The notes below the pieces were generated by a model. The model did not search any database. It saw only the letters and a program-made list of their open reading frames with translations, and was not told the origin of the DNA. Made by a program: the position numbers and the translations under genes. A DNA stretch of 64,000 nucleotides from HK1 sp965202875 (GTDB lineage: Bacteria > Pseudomonadota > Gammaproteobacteria > HK1). Shown here in pieces: positions 55,882-64,000 of this stretch. Numbering within the stretch: position 1 is the stretch's first letter; each line of letters starts with the position of its first letter. The stretch spans positions 2,542,001-2,606,000 of the forward strand of contig OZ241870.1 in assembly GCA_965202875.1 (NCBI GenBank). Reading direction: 5' to 3'.

Positions 55882-55967
55882 TGCCCCTCCGATGTCCCCA
55901 CCGGTGACAGAACGGGTTGTCATTCTTTAGTTTCTACCCACAAATTCTGCGGAAGACCCTTCCTCGA

Positions 55968-56028
55968 CAACGAGCGGATGGTGCTTCTGGTGGTGAAGAT
56001 CGACCAGAGAGGAAGGGTGTACCGATGA
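55968..56028 (+). pseudogene. RelE-type toxin gene, 3' part
   Basis: Codes for NERMVLLVVKIDQRGRVYR and a stop, the typical last strands of a RelE/HigB toxin. It continues the frame of the 5' part at 54159-54358 exactly once the IS is removed. The stop overlaps the antitoxin ATG (ATGA). Confidence 0.88.
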
Positions 56029-56402
56029 ACGAACGGGACGTGCAGATGATCGAGAAGGACGGCAGGCCTGAATATGCCGTCCTTCCGATCGAGGAATATC
56101 GCCGCATGGTCGCCTCGCTGGAGGAGGCCGAAGATTGTGCCGCCATCGACCGGGCGTTGGGTGAATACGAGGCTGGAGAGACCGTTTCGGGCGATGTCAT
56201 CCATGCGATCCTGGAGGGAACTCCGCCCCTGCGTGCGTGGCGACGGCACCGCGGGTTGACGCTGGATGCGCTGGCGGAACGGACCGGCGTCTCGAAGGGC
56301 TATCTGTCCCAGATCGAAAATGGCCGGAAGCCGGGGACGCTCGATCTGTTCCGCCGGCTTGCCCTCGTGCTGGAGGTGACGATTGATGATCTGGTCGGTT
56401 GA
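56025..56402 (+). CDS. XRE-domain antitoxin of a RelE/HigBA-like pair
   Basis: 125 residues. The N-terminal part resembles Phd/RelB-type antitoxins (GRPEYAVLPIEEYRRMVASL), with a linker, then a C-terminal XRE HTH (residues ~68-123: LTLDALAERTGVSKGYLSQI, ENGRKPGTLDLF). The toxin-first order and HTH are HigBA-like. The start 56025 has GAGGAAGG upstream and overlaps the toxin stop. The gene is intact, but its native promoter lies upstream of the broken toxin, so expression now depends on the IS or a new promoter. Confidence 0.85.
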   Translation: MNERDVQMIEKDGRPEYAVLPIEEYRRMVASLEEAEDCAAIDRALGEYEAGETVSGDVIHAILEGTPPLRAWRRHRGLTLDALAERTGVSKGYLSQIENGRKPGTLDLFRRLALVLEVTIDDLVG

Positions 56403-56606
56403 ACCGCCCCGGGAATCCCGGGGACTCCACTCGTCGAGTCTTCAGAAGGACAGGGCAGGTCGATTCATGATGTCTCACGATCATCGAGTCTCTGAAAGGC
56501 ACCACCCTGGGACTCGTCGAGCCAGGCAGCACGTCGGGCAACCTCATGCCGCGCGTCGCTTTCGGCGATGGGTTCGCCCGTGACCGGATGATGAAGATGT
56601 AGTGAC

Positions 56607-56632
56607 GGCCGCCGCGTGGGATGCCGGCGGCC
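56607..56632. terminator. Possible terminator after the antitoxin gene
   Basis: GGCCGCCG (56607-56614) pairs with CGGCGGCC (56625-56632), followed by ATTT only. It lies in the 396-bp gap 56403-56798, where I see no gene. Confidence 0.35.
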
Positions 56633-56798
56633 ATTTCCCGTGTTTCCATCGGAACCGGCGAGCCACCGAGGAATATCCGATTTTGATCACGGTGGAACGG
56701 TTGCTATCGTGCGCGGGACGAGCATGGCTGTATGGGACGGCGATTCCCGCGGACGCAACGGCCCCCGCACGGGGAGGCGAGAGGGTGGGAGGAAGGAT

Positions 56799-57296
56799 AT
56801 GGCGACGAAGCGCCTGGAGGTGAACGGCACCGGCTACCGCTGGCCCGATCGCCCGATCGTGGTGGTGTGCATCGACGGCGGCGATCCGGCCTATATCGAG
56901 CACGGGCTGGCCGCAGGCATCATCCCCAACGTAGAGCGCTACATGAGGGAGGGCTTCCACACGGTGGCGCACGGCACCATGCCGAGCTTCACCTGCCCCA
57001 ACAACATGTCCATCGTGACCGGCCGCCCGGCCTCGGTGCACGGGATCTCCGGCAACTTCTACCTCGATCGTACGAGCAACGAGCCGGTGGTGATGACCGG
57101 ACCCGAACTGCTCAAGATCCATTCGGTCATGAGCGAGTTCTCATGCCACGGGGCGCGGGTGGCCTCGGTCACCGCCAAGGACAAGCTCCGCCGGCAGCTC
57201 CAGAAGGGCATGGATCTCTCGAGCGGCTCGGCCAGCTTCTCCTCGCAGTACGCGGACCGGTGCACCATGGAACTCAAGTTTCGGGATTCAAAATGA
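56799..57296 (+). pseudogene. phnA: Phosphonoacetate hydrolase gene, truncated
   Basis: The first ~160 residues match phosphonoacetate hydrolase, an alkaline-phosphatase-superfamily zinc enzyme that cleaves the C-P bond of phosphonoacetate. Visible: metal site VVVCIDGGDP, catalytic Thr region PSFTCPNNMSIVTGRPASVH, GISGNFY, and VASVTAKDKLRRQL. Family members are ~410 residues; here the protein stops at 165, and after SQYADRCTMEL the sequence is foreign. The rest, including C-terminal metal ligands, is absent from the window, so the break came with a deletion. The start at 56799 follows GGAGGAAGG. Confidence 0.88.
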
Positions 57297-58750
57297 CGGA
57301 AAATCGTCTCATCGCCGACATCACCCGAATCCGAGCCGCATGGTAAAGACGTCCAACTGGAGGCTTTTCTCAAAGAAACGATTCACCCTGTCGTCGATTG
57401 CCATCATCAGAGCTTCTACGGAACACCCCAGGGTCTCTCCAAGCTCATCAAGTGTGCCCGAGATGATCGCAGAACAGTTGCCATAGCCGTCCGGCAAAGC
57501 TCAACGCATTCAACCGATCCTCTATCCCTGCTCGTATTTCACCGATTCGGGCACCTCCACATTCCAACTTCGCGTGAACCAGCATCAGGTAGCGAATCGC
57601 ACAGAGATGGATAGAGGCGATGTGGGATGCAAAGGTCTTCGTCTGTTCGGCAAGAAATCCAAGATGTTGCTTCGCCTCCTTGAAATACACCTCGACCCCC
57701 CCAACGAAGCGCATACACCTCCAGCACCTTGCTCATCCCGAGCTTGGCGTCAGTGCACAGAAACAAAGCCCAGTTCTTCTTCCCAACCTCCGGCTCCCCT
57801 GGCTCGTTCACACCACGAACGAACAGCAATTGGACCGGCTTCCAGTCCGCCACCCCCCGACGACCCTCCGACACGTCCAGCTCCACCTCTACCGCAACCG
57901 CCCTCCAAGGCATCCCTCGTACCTTCCTCCACCGCCTCTTGACCTCCCGGGCATAGAGCTGCTGCGCATCCAATAGCTGCTTGTCTCCACTGTCCGTCAT
58001 CACCCGATACTTCATCGACCCCTTCTTCATCCGCAACACCGCACACACCCCAGCTCATACGCCGCCCGAATCATCGTCTTCGTCCCAAACCAGGCATCCG
58101 CCACCAGGTACTCCGCCTCCAGACCACGACGCTTCGCCCGCTTCATCATCCCGATGCCCATCTCCGGCTTGCCCTGCATCGTCGCCTCCCGGTACCTCCG
58201 AGCCGCGACACTCCGACGGTCCTGGTACGGTCGATTGAGCCCCTGCGCCTTCCTCCGGCTCACATAGATCTGCGAGTCCAATGGCAGGAACGTCCCGTCC
58301 GTGGCCAACCCCAACGTCAATACCTGCTGACCCATCACATGGCGATTCGTCAAATGGTCGTAGTGACTGGATACACCCTCCATCTTCTTGCCGCGCCGGC
58401 ACTTGACCGAGTCGTCCAATACGAACGCCTTCACAACTGGCGCCCAATCCTTGCTGCTTGTAGACCTCCTTCGCCGTGTCCAGGTTGAATGCGCCAATCG
58501 ACGTCCTCACGCTTCAGGAAGTCATACAAGACATCCTTCTTCGCCCGGCTGAACAGGCCAAGCGCGGTGCGACAGAACATCGCGACCGAGGAGACGTTCA
58601 GCCATCTCCACACCATGAGCAAACACCGTCTCCGTGACTTCAATCCCATGACGCTTGCTGAAGCCCGCGCGCAGGAGAAGCTGGTTGAGATGCAGTGTCT
58701 TCTGCCGCTGCAAGCAGATTGTCGATGTAGTGGCATCCATCGGTGAGGAC
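57297..58750 (-). mobile_element. Decayed IS4-like element
   Basis: Occupies the space between the truncated phnA and rtcB. It carries only a broken DDE transposase on the minus strand. I could not find convincing terminal repeats or a target duplication, so the ends given are approximate. Confidence 0.6.
57448..58740 (-). pseudogene. IS4-like DDE transposase, multiple frameshifts
   Basis: Pieces in different frames line up in order: from ATG 58740 KTLHLNQLLLRAGFSKRHGI; SSVAMFCRTALGLFSRAKKD; FVLDDSVKCRRGKKMEG (first D) and YLVADAWFGTKTM (second D); MKYRVMTDSGD through SKVLEVYALRWG; and VEVYFKEAKQHLGFLAEQTK with the catalytic E. At least four register changes separate them. It is inactive. 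Confidence 0.8.
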
Positions 58751-58923
58751 CGTCCCGACCAACGGTGGCAGGGCGGGGCGCTGTGTGTCATGATTTGTGG
58801 GCCTTCTGTTTCGGTGCTTGGTGCCGGCCTCGGGGCCACCGCCGATTCGCCGACCCGCCACTGCTCGACATTTCCCGGTATGTTCGAGAACGATGGCGGA
58901 AACAGCAGCGAGAGGACAGGGCC

Positions 58924-60117
58924 ATGACCGTCAAGCAGACCATCGGGCATACCCCGGTGCCGGTGCGCATCTGGACCGAGGATGTGGCCCCCGACGCGGT
59001 GCGCCAGCTCTCGCACGTCGCGCACCTGCCCTTCGTACACTCGCACGTGGCCGCGATGCCGGACGTGCACGTCGGGGTCGGATCGACCATCGGCTCGGTG
59101 ATCCCGACCCGCGGCGCGATCGTGCCGGCCGCGGTCGGGGTGGACATCGGCTGCGGGATGATCGCCACCCGGCTTTCGATCGACGCGAATGCGCTTCCGG
59201 ACTCGCTCGGCGGGGTCCGATCGGCGATCGAGGCGCGGGTGCCGGTGGGCTTCGCCATGCACGAGGAGCGCAACGTGCGCACCGGCGGCGTCAAGCGCCT
59301 GATGAAGGGGTATGACGCCCTCGCCGCCCGGTTGCCGGCCGTCGCCACGATGATGAAGCATCGCGATGGATGGCGGCGCCAGCTCGGTACGCTCGGCGGC
59401 GGCAACCACTTCATCGAGGTCTGCCTTGACGAGCGCGACCGTGTATGGGTGATGCTGCACTCGGGATCGCGCGGGATCGGGAACCGGATCGGGGGGCATT
59501 TCATCGCGCTCGCCCGCGAGGAGATGCTCGCGCTCGACGCGAAGCTGCCGGACAGGAATCTCGCGTACCTGCGCGAGGGTACGAAGTCGTTCGATCGCTA
59601 CGTGGAGGCGCTCGGCTGGGCGCAGGACTACGCATCGGAAAACCGCGCCCAGATGCTCGCGCTCGTACTCGATGCACTGCGCGCGACCCTGCCGCCCTTC
59701 GAGGTCACGGAGCACGCGGTCAACTGCCATCACAACTACGTGGCCCGCGAGCGGCATTCAGGGGCGGAGGTGTACGTCACGCGCAAGGGCGCGATCCGGG
59801 CCGGAGCGGGCGAGCTCGGGATCATTCCGGGCTCGATGGGCGCGAGGTCCTACATAGTGCGCGGCAAAGGCAGCGCGGAGAGCTTCTGCTCGTGCGCCCA
59901 CGGGGCGGGGCGCCGGATGTCGCGCTCGCAGGCGAAGAAGACGTTCAGCGCGGACGATCTCGTCCGGCAGACGGCCGGGGTCGAGTGCCGGAAGGATGCG
60001 GGTGTGGTCGACGAGATTCCGGGCGCCTACAAGGACATCGACGAGGTGATGGCCAGCCAGGAGGACCTGGTCGAGGTCGTGCACACCCTCAAGCAGGTCG
60101 TATGCGTCAAGGGATAG
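58924..60117 (+). CDS. rtcB: RNA-splicing ligase RtcB
   Basis: A 397-residue Mn2+- and GTP-dependent ligase that joins 2',3'-cyclic phosphate or 3'-phosphate RNA ends to 5'-OH ends. Family motifs: PDVHVGVGSTIGSV, VGVDIGCGM (metal Cys), LGGGNHF, HSGSRGIGN, NCHHNYV, GSMGARSYIVRGKG and CAHGAGRRMSR, whose His carries the GMP intermediate. Length is normal. Start 58924 with AGAGGA upstream. No archease or RtcA gene and no RtcR-type sigma54 regulator is adjacent, so it stands alone in this window. Confidence 0.95.
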   Translation: MTVKQTIGHTPVPVRIWTEDVAPDAVRQLSHVAHLPFVHSHVAAMPDVHVGVGSTIGSVIPTRGAIVPAAVGVDIGCGMIATRLSIDANALPDSLGGVRSAIEARVPVGFAMHEERNVRTGGVKRLMKGYDALAARLPAVATMMKHRDGWRRQLGTLGGGNHFIEVCLDERDRVWVMLHSGSRGIGNRIGGHFIALAREEMLALDAKLPDRNLAYLREGTKSFDRYVEALGWAQDYASENRAQMLALVLDALRATLPPFEVTEHAVNCHHNYVARERHSGAEVYVTRKGAIRAGAGELGIIPGSMGARSYIVRGKGSAESFCSCAHGAGRRMSRSQAKKTFSADDLVRQTAGVECRKDAGVVDEIPGAYKDIDEVMASQEDLVEVVHTLKQVVCVKG

Positions 60118-60310
60118 GGACGGCGGGGCGGGGCGTGCATCGCGCGATGGACAGGGACCACGCCGCGGACCGCGAAGCATTCCCCGGCCGGGCCGCCGGC
60201 CGCCGCGTCCGGGGCAGGAGGAAGCGGGAGATCCGGCCGATGGTCCGGGCACAGGCGGAGACGTGCGGTATCGTACAGGACGACGGGCGGACAAGAGGGC
60301 GGTGGATTGA

Positions 60311-61168
60311 TTGAGCAGCGGGGTCGTCAAGGGTACCGTGCTGCCGTTGCTCTGCGCCGGGCTCGTGGTGTACGTCGGGCTGTGCGCGGTGCTTTACCTG
60401 CTCCAGGAGTCTCTCATCTTCCCGCGGCAGCCGCTGGCGGACGGTGCTCGGAACGCGGTCAGGGAGCTGCCCGGCGTCACCGAAATCGAGGTGGCGGCGC
60501 AGGACGGCACGCGGCTCCACGGCTGGCTTCGCCGCCCCGGCGGCGAGAACGCCGGGGACATCCCTCCGCGGGGACTCGTCATCTACTTCGGCGGGAACGC
60601 GGAGGAGGTGTCCGGTCTGATGTCGGATGCGGCGCAGCTCGCGCCCTGGCCGGTGGCGGCCGTCAACTACCGTGGCTACGGGCTGAGCGAAGGCCGCCCG
60701 AGCGAGGCGGCGCTCGCTGCCGACGCCGTCGCCGTCTACGACCGACTGGCGGCGGACGCCGGGGTAGACCCGAAGCGTATCGTGGTCTTCGGGCGCAGCC
60801 TGGGCAGCGGGGTCGCGGTGCAGCTCGCCGCGAGCCGGCCGGTGCGTGCGGTCATACTCGTCTCCCCCTTCGACAGTCTGCGAAGCATCGCCAGGAGGCA
60901 GTACCCGATCGTTCCGGTGTCGCTGCTCCTCAAGCACCCTTTCGACTCGCTGGCCCGCGCGCCGGGAATTGAAGCGCCCCTGCTGGTGCTCGCGGGAGAG
61001 CGCGACAGGCTCATCCCACCCGCCTTCTCACGGCGCCTGCACGACGCCTGGAGCGGCCCGAAGCGATGGGAGCCGATTCCCGGAGCCGGCCACGACGACA
61101 TCCACACCCGGCGCAGGTACTGGCCTGCGATGCGCGAGTTCCTGGCGTCCCTCGCGCCCGCGCCGTGA
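60311..61168 (+). CDS. Membrane-anchored alpha/beta hydrolase (BEM46/ABHD13-like)
   Basis: 285 residues from TTG 60311 (no ATG fits). An N-terminal membrane anchor (LPLLCAGLVVYVGLCAVLYL, residues 11-30) is followed by the QESLIFPRQ segment typical of this group. Catalytic triad: Ser in GRSLGSG, Asp in AGERDRLIPP, His in GAGHDDIH. Oxyanion-side motif VIYFGGNAEE. Probably a serine esterase or peptidase facing the periplasm; substrate unknown. It stands 194 bp after rtcB, a gap with no clear feature. Confidence 0.88.
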   Translation: MSSGVVKGTVLPLLCAGLVVYVGLCAVLYLLQESLIFPRQPLADGARNAVRELPGVTEIEVAAQDGTRLHGWLRRPGGENAGDIPPRGLVIYFGGNAEEVSGLMSDAAQLAPWPVAAVNYRGYGLSEGRPSEAALAADAVAVYDRLAADAGVDPKRIVVFGRSLGSGVAVQLAASRPVRAVILVSPFDSLRSIARRQYPIVPVSLLLKHPFDSLARAPGIEAPLLVLAGERDRLIPPAFSRRLHDAWSGPKRWEPIPGAGHDDIHTRRRYWPAMREFLASLAPAP

Positions 61169-61397
61169 GTTGACGCCGCCCTGTTTCAGTGGACGGAAAG
61201 GCGGCGTTTCGCTGCTTCCAGGCCGTTCCCTCCCGGAGGCCGGAGGATCGCCGGCCGAGGTCCCGGCGGACATGTCCGCCAAGTCCGTCTCTCTCCGCCG
61301 CTTCATCCATGTATGCTTGCCGGCCCGAGGGGAAACCCCGTTGGCGCCTCCGAATCCGCGCCGGCGACCGAAACGTACATCGAGAGGAGATCCAGCC

Positions 61398-62192
61398 ATG
61401 AGAAAGCTCACCACCGCGCTGTGTGCGCTCACCGCCCTGGCGTTCGCGGCCGGACCCGTGGCCGCCAAGGAATGGAAGAAGGTCAAGATCGGCATCGAGG
61501 CCGCCTATCCGCCGTTCAGCATGGTGGCGGCGGACGGCTCGTTCGCCGGCTTCGACATCGACGTCGCGCACGCCCTGTGCGAGGAGATGGGCGCGGAATG
61601 CACCCTGGTCCAGCAGGACTGGGACGGGATCATCCCCGCCCTCCTCGCCCGCAAGTACGACGCCATGATCGCCTCGATGTCGATCACCGAGGAGCGCAAG
61701 AAGAAGGTTTCGTTCACCGACAAGTACTACAACACGCCGGCGAAGTTCGCGCGCAAGAAAGGCTCCGGCATCACCATCGACGCCGAGGGCCTGTCCGGCA
61801 AGTCCGTCGGGGTGCAGCGGGCCACCACCCACGACAACTTCATCACCGAGGAATTCGGCGACAGCGTCGAGATCAAGCGCTACGCGACGCAGGACGAAGC
61901 CTACCTGGACGCGGTGGCCGGCCGGCTGGATCTGCTGATGGCCGATTCCGTGGCGATGGACGACGGCTTCCTCGCCACCGACCAGGGGAAGGACTGGGAG
62001 TTCGTCGGCCCTGACTTCACCGACCCGAAGTACTTCGGTGTGGGCGCCGGCATCGCGGTGCGCAAGCAGGACACCGACCTGCTCGACCGGCTCAACAAGG
62101 CGCTCGCCGCGATCCTGCGCAACGGGGTCTACAAGGCAATCAACGACAAGTACTTCGACTTCAACGTCTACGGCGAGCCTCTGCCGCAATAG
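61398..62192 (+). CDS. Polar amino-acid ABC transporter, periplasmic binding protein (HisJ/ArtJ-like)
   Basis: 264 residues. Signal peptide residues 1-23 (LTTALCALTALAFAAG core, VAA before the cut). The mature protein is a family 3 solute-binding protein: KIGIEAAYPPFSM, GSFAGFDIDVAHALCEEMGA, MIASMSITEERKKKVSFTDK (ligand Arg/Ser/Thr contacts), GVQRATTHDNF. The pattern fits lysine/arginine/ornithine or histidine binding; the exact ligand cannot be read. GAGGAGA precedes the start. First gene of the transporter operon. Confidence 0.92.
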   Translation: MRKLTTALCALTALAFAAGPVAAKEWKKVKIGIEAAYPPFSMVAADGSFAGFDIDVAHALCEEMGAECTLVQQDWDGIIPALLARKYDAMIASMSITEERKKKVSFTDKYYNTPAKFARKKGSGITIDAEGLSGKSVGVQRATTHDNFITEEFGDSVEIKRYATQDEAYLDAVAGRLDLLMADSVAMDDGFLATDQGKDWEFVGPDFTDPKYFGVGAGIAVRKQDTDLLDRLNKALAAILRNGVYKAINDKYFDFNVYGEPLPQ

Positions 62193-62205
62193 CGCCCGCT
62201 CCGGA

Positions 62206-62229
62206 CCTCGCCGCCGCACGGCGGCGGGG
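62206..62229 (+). promoter_or_regulatory. Intercistronic stem-loop
   Basis: CCTCGCCGCCG and CGGCGGCGGGG pair with a very short loop between the binding-protein gene and the first permease. No T-run follows. Such stems commonly protect the 3' end of the abundant binding-protein mRNA and lower expression of the permeases. Confidence 0.55.
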
Positions 62230-62249
62230 CCGGCCCGGACGGCGGGACC

Positions 62250-63017
62250 GTGCTCGAAGCATTCGACGCCCTGCTCAGGGCGACCCTCGGCAGCCCGGAT
62301 CTGCTGGAGGGATACCTCTATCCGTTCATCCTCACCGGCTTCACGCTGACCCTGGAGCTCGCGCTCGCGTCGCTCGCCCTGGCGGTGGGGCTGGGGATGC
62401 TCGGCGCGGTGGCCAAGCTCTCCCGGTCACGGATCGCCCGCGGGATCGCGGGGGTGTACACCACCGTGGTGCGGGGGGTTCCGGACATCGTGCTGATGTT
62501 CATCATCTTCTTCGGCGGGCAGATCTTCGTGAACTACTGCGGGGCCGAGCTCACCGGGCTGGGGGAGAAGACGGGCCTGCCGCTCGGCTGGGACTACATC
62601 GAGATCAGCGCGTTCACGGCCGGGACGTTCGCCATCGGCTTCATCTTCGGGGCGTACATGACCGAGACGTTCCGGGGCGGGATCCTCGCGGTCTCGCGCG
62701 GTGAGATCGAGGCCGGCCATGCGTTCGGCATGACCCCGGCCCAGGTGTTCTTCCGCATCACCCTGCCGGCGAGCGTACGTCACGCTTTGCCGAGCTTCGG
62801 CAACAACTGGCTGGTGCTCGCCAAGGCCACCGCCCTGGTGTCGGTCATCGGGCTGCAGGACGTGGTGTTCCGCGCGTCGCAGGCGGGCAACACCGTGCGC
62901 CAACCCTTCACGTTCTTCCTGGTGGTGGCGGTGCTCTACCTGATCCTCACCGGCGTCTCCGACATCTGTCTGCGCCGGCTCAACCGGCGCTACAGCACAG
63001 GCGTGCGCGAGGCCTGA
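62250..63017 (+). CDS. Amino-acid ABC transporter permease (HisQ/ArtQ-like)
   Basis: 255 residues from GTG 62250. Several membrane helices and the inner-membrane permease signature: TTVVRGVPDIVLMFIIFFGG, then the EAA loop SRGEIEAGHAFGMTPAQVFF and RITLPASVRHALPSFGNNW, which contacts the ATPase. Ends 2 bp before the second permease. Confidence 0.93.
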   Translation: MLEAFDALLRATLGSPDLLEGYLYPFILTGFTLTLELALASLALAVGLGMLGAVAKLSRSRIARGIAGVYTTVVRGVPDIVLMFIIFFGGQIFVNYCGAELTGLGEKTGLPLGWDYIEISAFTAGTFAIGFIFGAYMTETFRGGILAVSRGEIEAGHAFGMTPAQVFFRITLPASVRHALPSFGNNWLVLAKATALVSVIGLQDVVFRASQAGNTVRQPFTFFLVVAVLYLILTGVSDICLRRLNRRYSTGVREA

Positions 63018-63019
63018 GC

Positions 63020-63748
63020 ATGGATCTCGAAGCCATCGTCAAGAACCTGCCCCTCTACGTCGAAGGGCTCTGGGTGACGGTACAGCTCGTGGCCCTCTCG
63101 CTCGCGTGCGGACTGGCGCTGGCGATCCCCATCGCGCTCCTCGCCGCGTCGCGCCGGTGGTTCCTCGCTCTGTCCGCGAAGGCGTACGTCTACGTTTTCC
63201 GGGGCACCCCGCTGCTTGTACAGATGTACATCATCTACTACGGCCTGGCCCAGTTCGAGGCGGTGCGCGAAAGCCTCCTCTGGCCGGTGCTGCGCGAGGC
63301 GTACTGGTGCGCGCTGCTCTCGTTCGCGCTCAACACCGCCGGGTATACGGGTGAGATCCTCCGCGGGGCCATCGCCAACACCCCCCGCGGCGAGATCGAG
63401 GCGGCCCGCTCCGCCGGCATGTCGCGCAGCCTGATCTACCGCCGGATCGTGCTGCCGAGCGCGTTCCGCCGCGCCCTGCCCGCCTACGGAAACGAGGTGA
63501 TCTTCATGCTGCACGGGAGCGCGCTGGCCGGGGTGATTACCCTGGTGGACCTCTTCGGCGCGGCGCGTATCGTCAACTCGCGGCATTTCGTGCCGTTCGA
63601 GTCGTTCATCGCGGCCGGCGTGTTCTACCTCTGCCTGACCTTCGTCATCGCGTGGCTGTTCAAGCTCTGGGAACGGCGCTGGCACGCCCATCTGCGCGCC
63701 CGGGACGACGCCGGCGCCTCGCTCGAGCCCACGTTCCCGGCTCGGTGA
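63020..63748 (+). CDS. Amino-acid ABC transporter permease (HisM/ArtM-like)
   Basis: 242 residues. TM segments with VYVFRGTPLLVQMYIIYYG and the EAA loop PRGEIEAARSAGMSRSLIYR, RIVLPSAFRRALPAYGNE. Pairs with the preceding permease as a heterodimer. The matching ATPase (HisP/ArtP) is not found upstream, and the next gene downstream is unrelated in appearance, so it must be elsewhere. Confidence 0.93.
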   Translation: MDLEAIVKNLPLYVEGLWVTVQLVALSLACGLALAIPIALLAASRRWFLALSAKAYVYVFRGTPLLVQMYIIYYGLAQFEAVRESLLWPVLREAYWCALLSFALNTAGYTGEILRGAIANTPRGEIEAARSAGMSRSLIYRRIVLPSAFRRALPAYGNEVIFMLHGSALAGVITLVDLFGAARIVNSRHFVPFESFIAAGVFYLCLTFVIAWLFKLWERRWHAHLRARDDAGASLEPTFPAR

Positions 63749-63796
63749 GCCGGGGCAGAATGGTTTGATCCCGGTCGGGAGTGCTACGGTCAGGCG

Positions 63797-64000
63797 ATGC
63801 ACGGGACGATACGAATCCAGGTGCTGCGCGGGATCTTCCGTCGCGCCGGCCGTCGCCGACGGATGCCGGGAGCCGGAACAACGCGTGTGCGGCCAAGGGT
63901 ATCGAGACCCTGTCTGTTCCCGTTGCTTGCGCTGGTGCTCCCGCTCTTCGCCGGTGCGGGGGTTCATGCGGAGTTCGATCCGGTCGTCGAGGCGGCCCAG
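63797..64000 (+). CDS. Start of an exported protein (partial, runs off window)
   Basis: 68 codons from ATG 63797 with no stop. A basic N-region (RRAGRRRRMPG, VRPRVSRP) is followed by a hydrophobic core CLFPLLALVLPLFAGAGVHA, a likely signal peptide, then EFDPVVEAAQ. Translation may start at the ATG 23 codons in. The family cannot be told from this part. Confidence 0.6.
   Translation, partial: MHGTIRIQVLRGIFRRAGRRRRMPGAGTTRVRPRVSRPCLFPLLALVLPLFAGAGVHAEFDPVVEAAQ

Larger units (their letters stand above)
54359..55959 (-). mobile_element. ISL3-family insertion sequence, 1,601 bp, flanked by 8-bp duplication
   Basis: TTCCTCGA occurs at 54351-54358 and 55960-55967, an 8-bp target duplication as expected for ISL3. 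The ends form an imperfect 24-bp inverted repeat (19 matches) with the shared core GCAGAATCTGTGGGT (54368-54382) and GCAGAATTTGTGGGT (reverse of 55936-55950). The element carries one transposase gene on the minus strand, which is frameshifted, and a 174-bp inverted-repeat-bounded segment between the transposase start and the right end. Insertion disrupted the RelE toxin gene. Confidence 0.9.

Overview
High-GC bacterial DNA, most likely from a gammaproteobacterium. The basis is the ClpS-ClpA pair, a CysB-like LysR regulator, a Bfr/Bfd iron store with Fur-like boxes, and a HisJ/HisQM-type amino-acid transporter. No rRNA, tRNA or CRISPR array was seen, so the taxonomy is an inference.

Layout. 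(1) 1-27653, minus strand: one giant secreted repeat protein with at least 9,217 codons in the window. It starts with a Sec signal peptide and is then built of Calx-beta-like beta-sandwich repeats in a two-level array. A run of 28 G lies 80 bp upstream of its start codon. (2) 27.7-30.4 kb: a small coiled-coil membrane protein (DUF1640 type) and a solitary tyrosine recombinase enclosed by two ~190-205 bp direct repeats, each carrying a small membrane-peptide ORF that looks decayed. (3) 30.4-37.6 kb: an iron cluster made of a diheme DUF1111 oxidoreductase, a DUF2325 protein, bacterioferritin-associated ferredoxin, bacterioferritin and imelysin. Four Fur-like boxes accompany it, and a 122-bp MITE with a clean 9-bp target duplication sits before bfr. 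(4) 38.2-42.8 kb: housekeeping genes (CysB-like regulator, clpS, clpA, Sfp-type phosphopantetheinyl transferase).

(5) 42.9-56.4 kb: a defence island. It holds radC, a broken AlbA_2/HATPase-type regulator, a type III restriction-modification pair (mod, res) with a PIN toxin gene overlapping res, and a compact ubiquitin-like conjugation cassette (Ubl, E2-like, JAB-E1 fusion). The cassette is divergent from an XRE repressor and an ImmA/IrrE protease, with two perfect palindromes between them. A RelE/Xre toxin-antitoxin operon follows, whose toxin is split by a 1,601-bp ISL3-family element. Removing the element and one copy of its 8-bp target duplication restores an 86-residue toxin frame exactly.

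(6) 56.8-64 kb: a phosphonoacetate hydrolase gene cut short beside a decayed IS4-like element, rtcB, an alpha/beta hydrolase, a polar amino-acid ABC transporter (binding protein plus two permeases, no ATPase seen) and the start of an exported protein.

The strongest candidates for new biology are the ubiquitin-like cassette with its apparent XRE/ImmA-IrrE damage switch and paired operators, and the giant surface protein with a homopolymer tract placed for phase variation.
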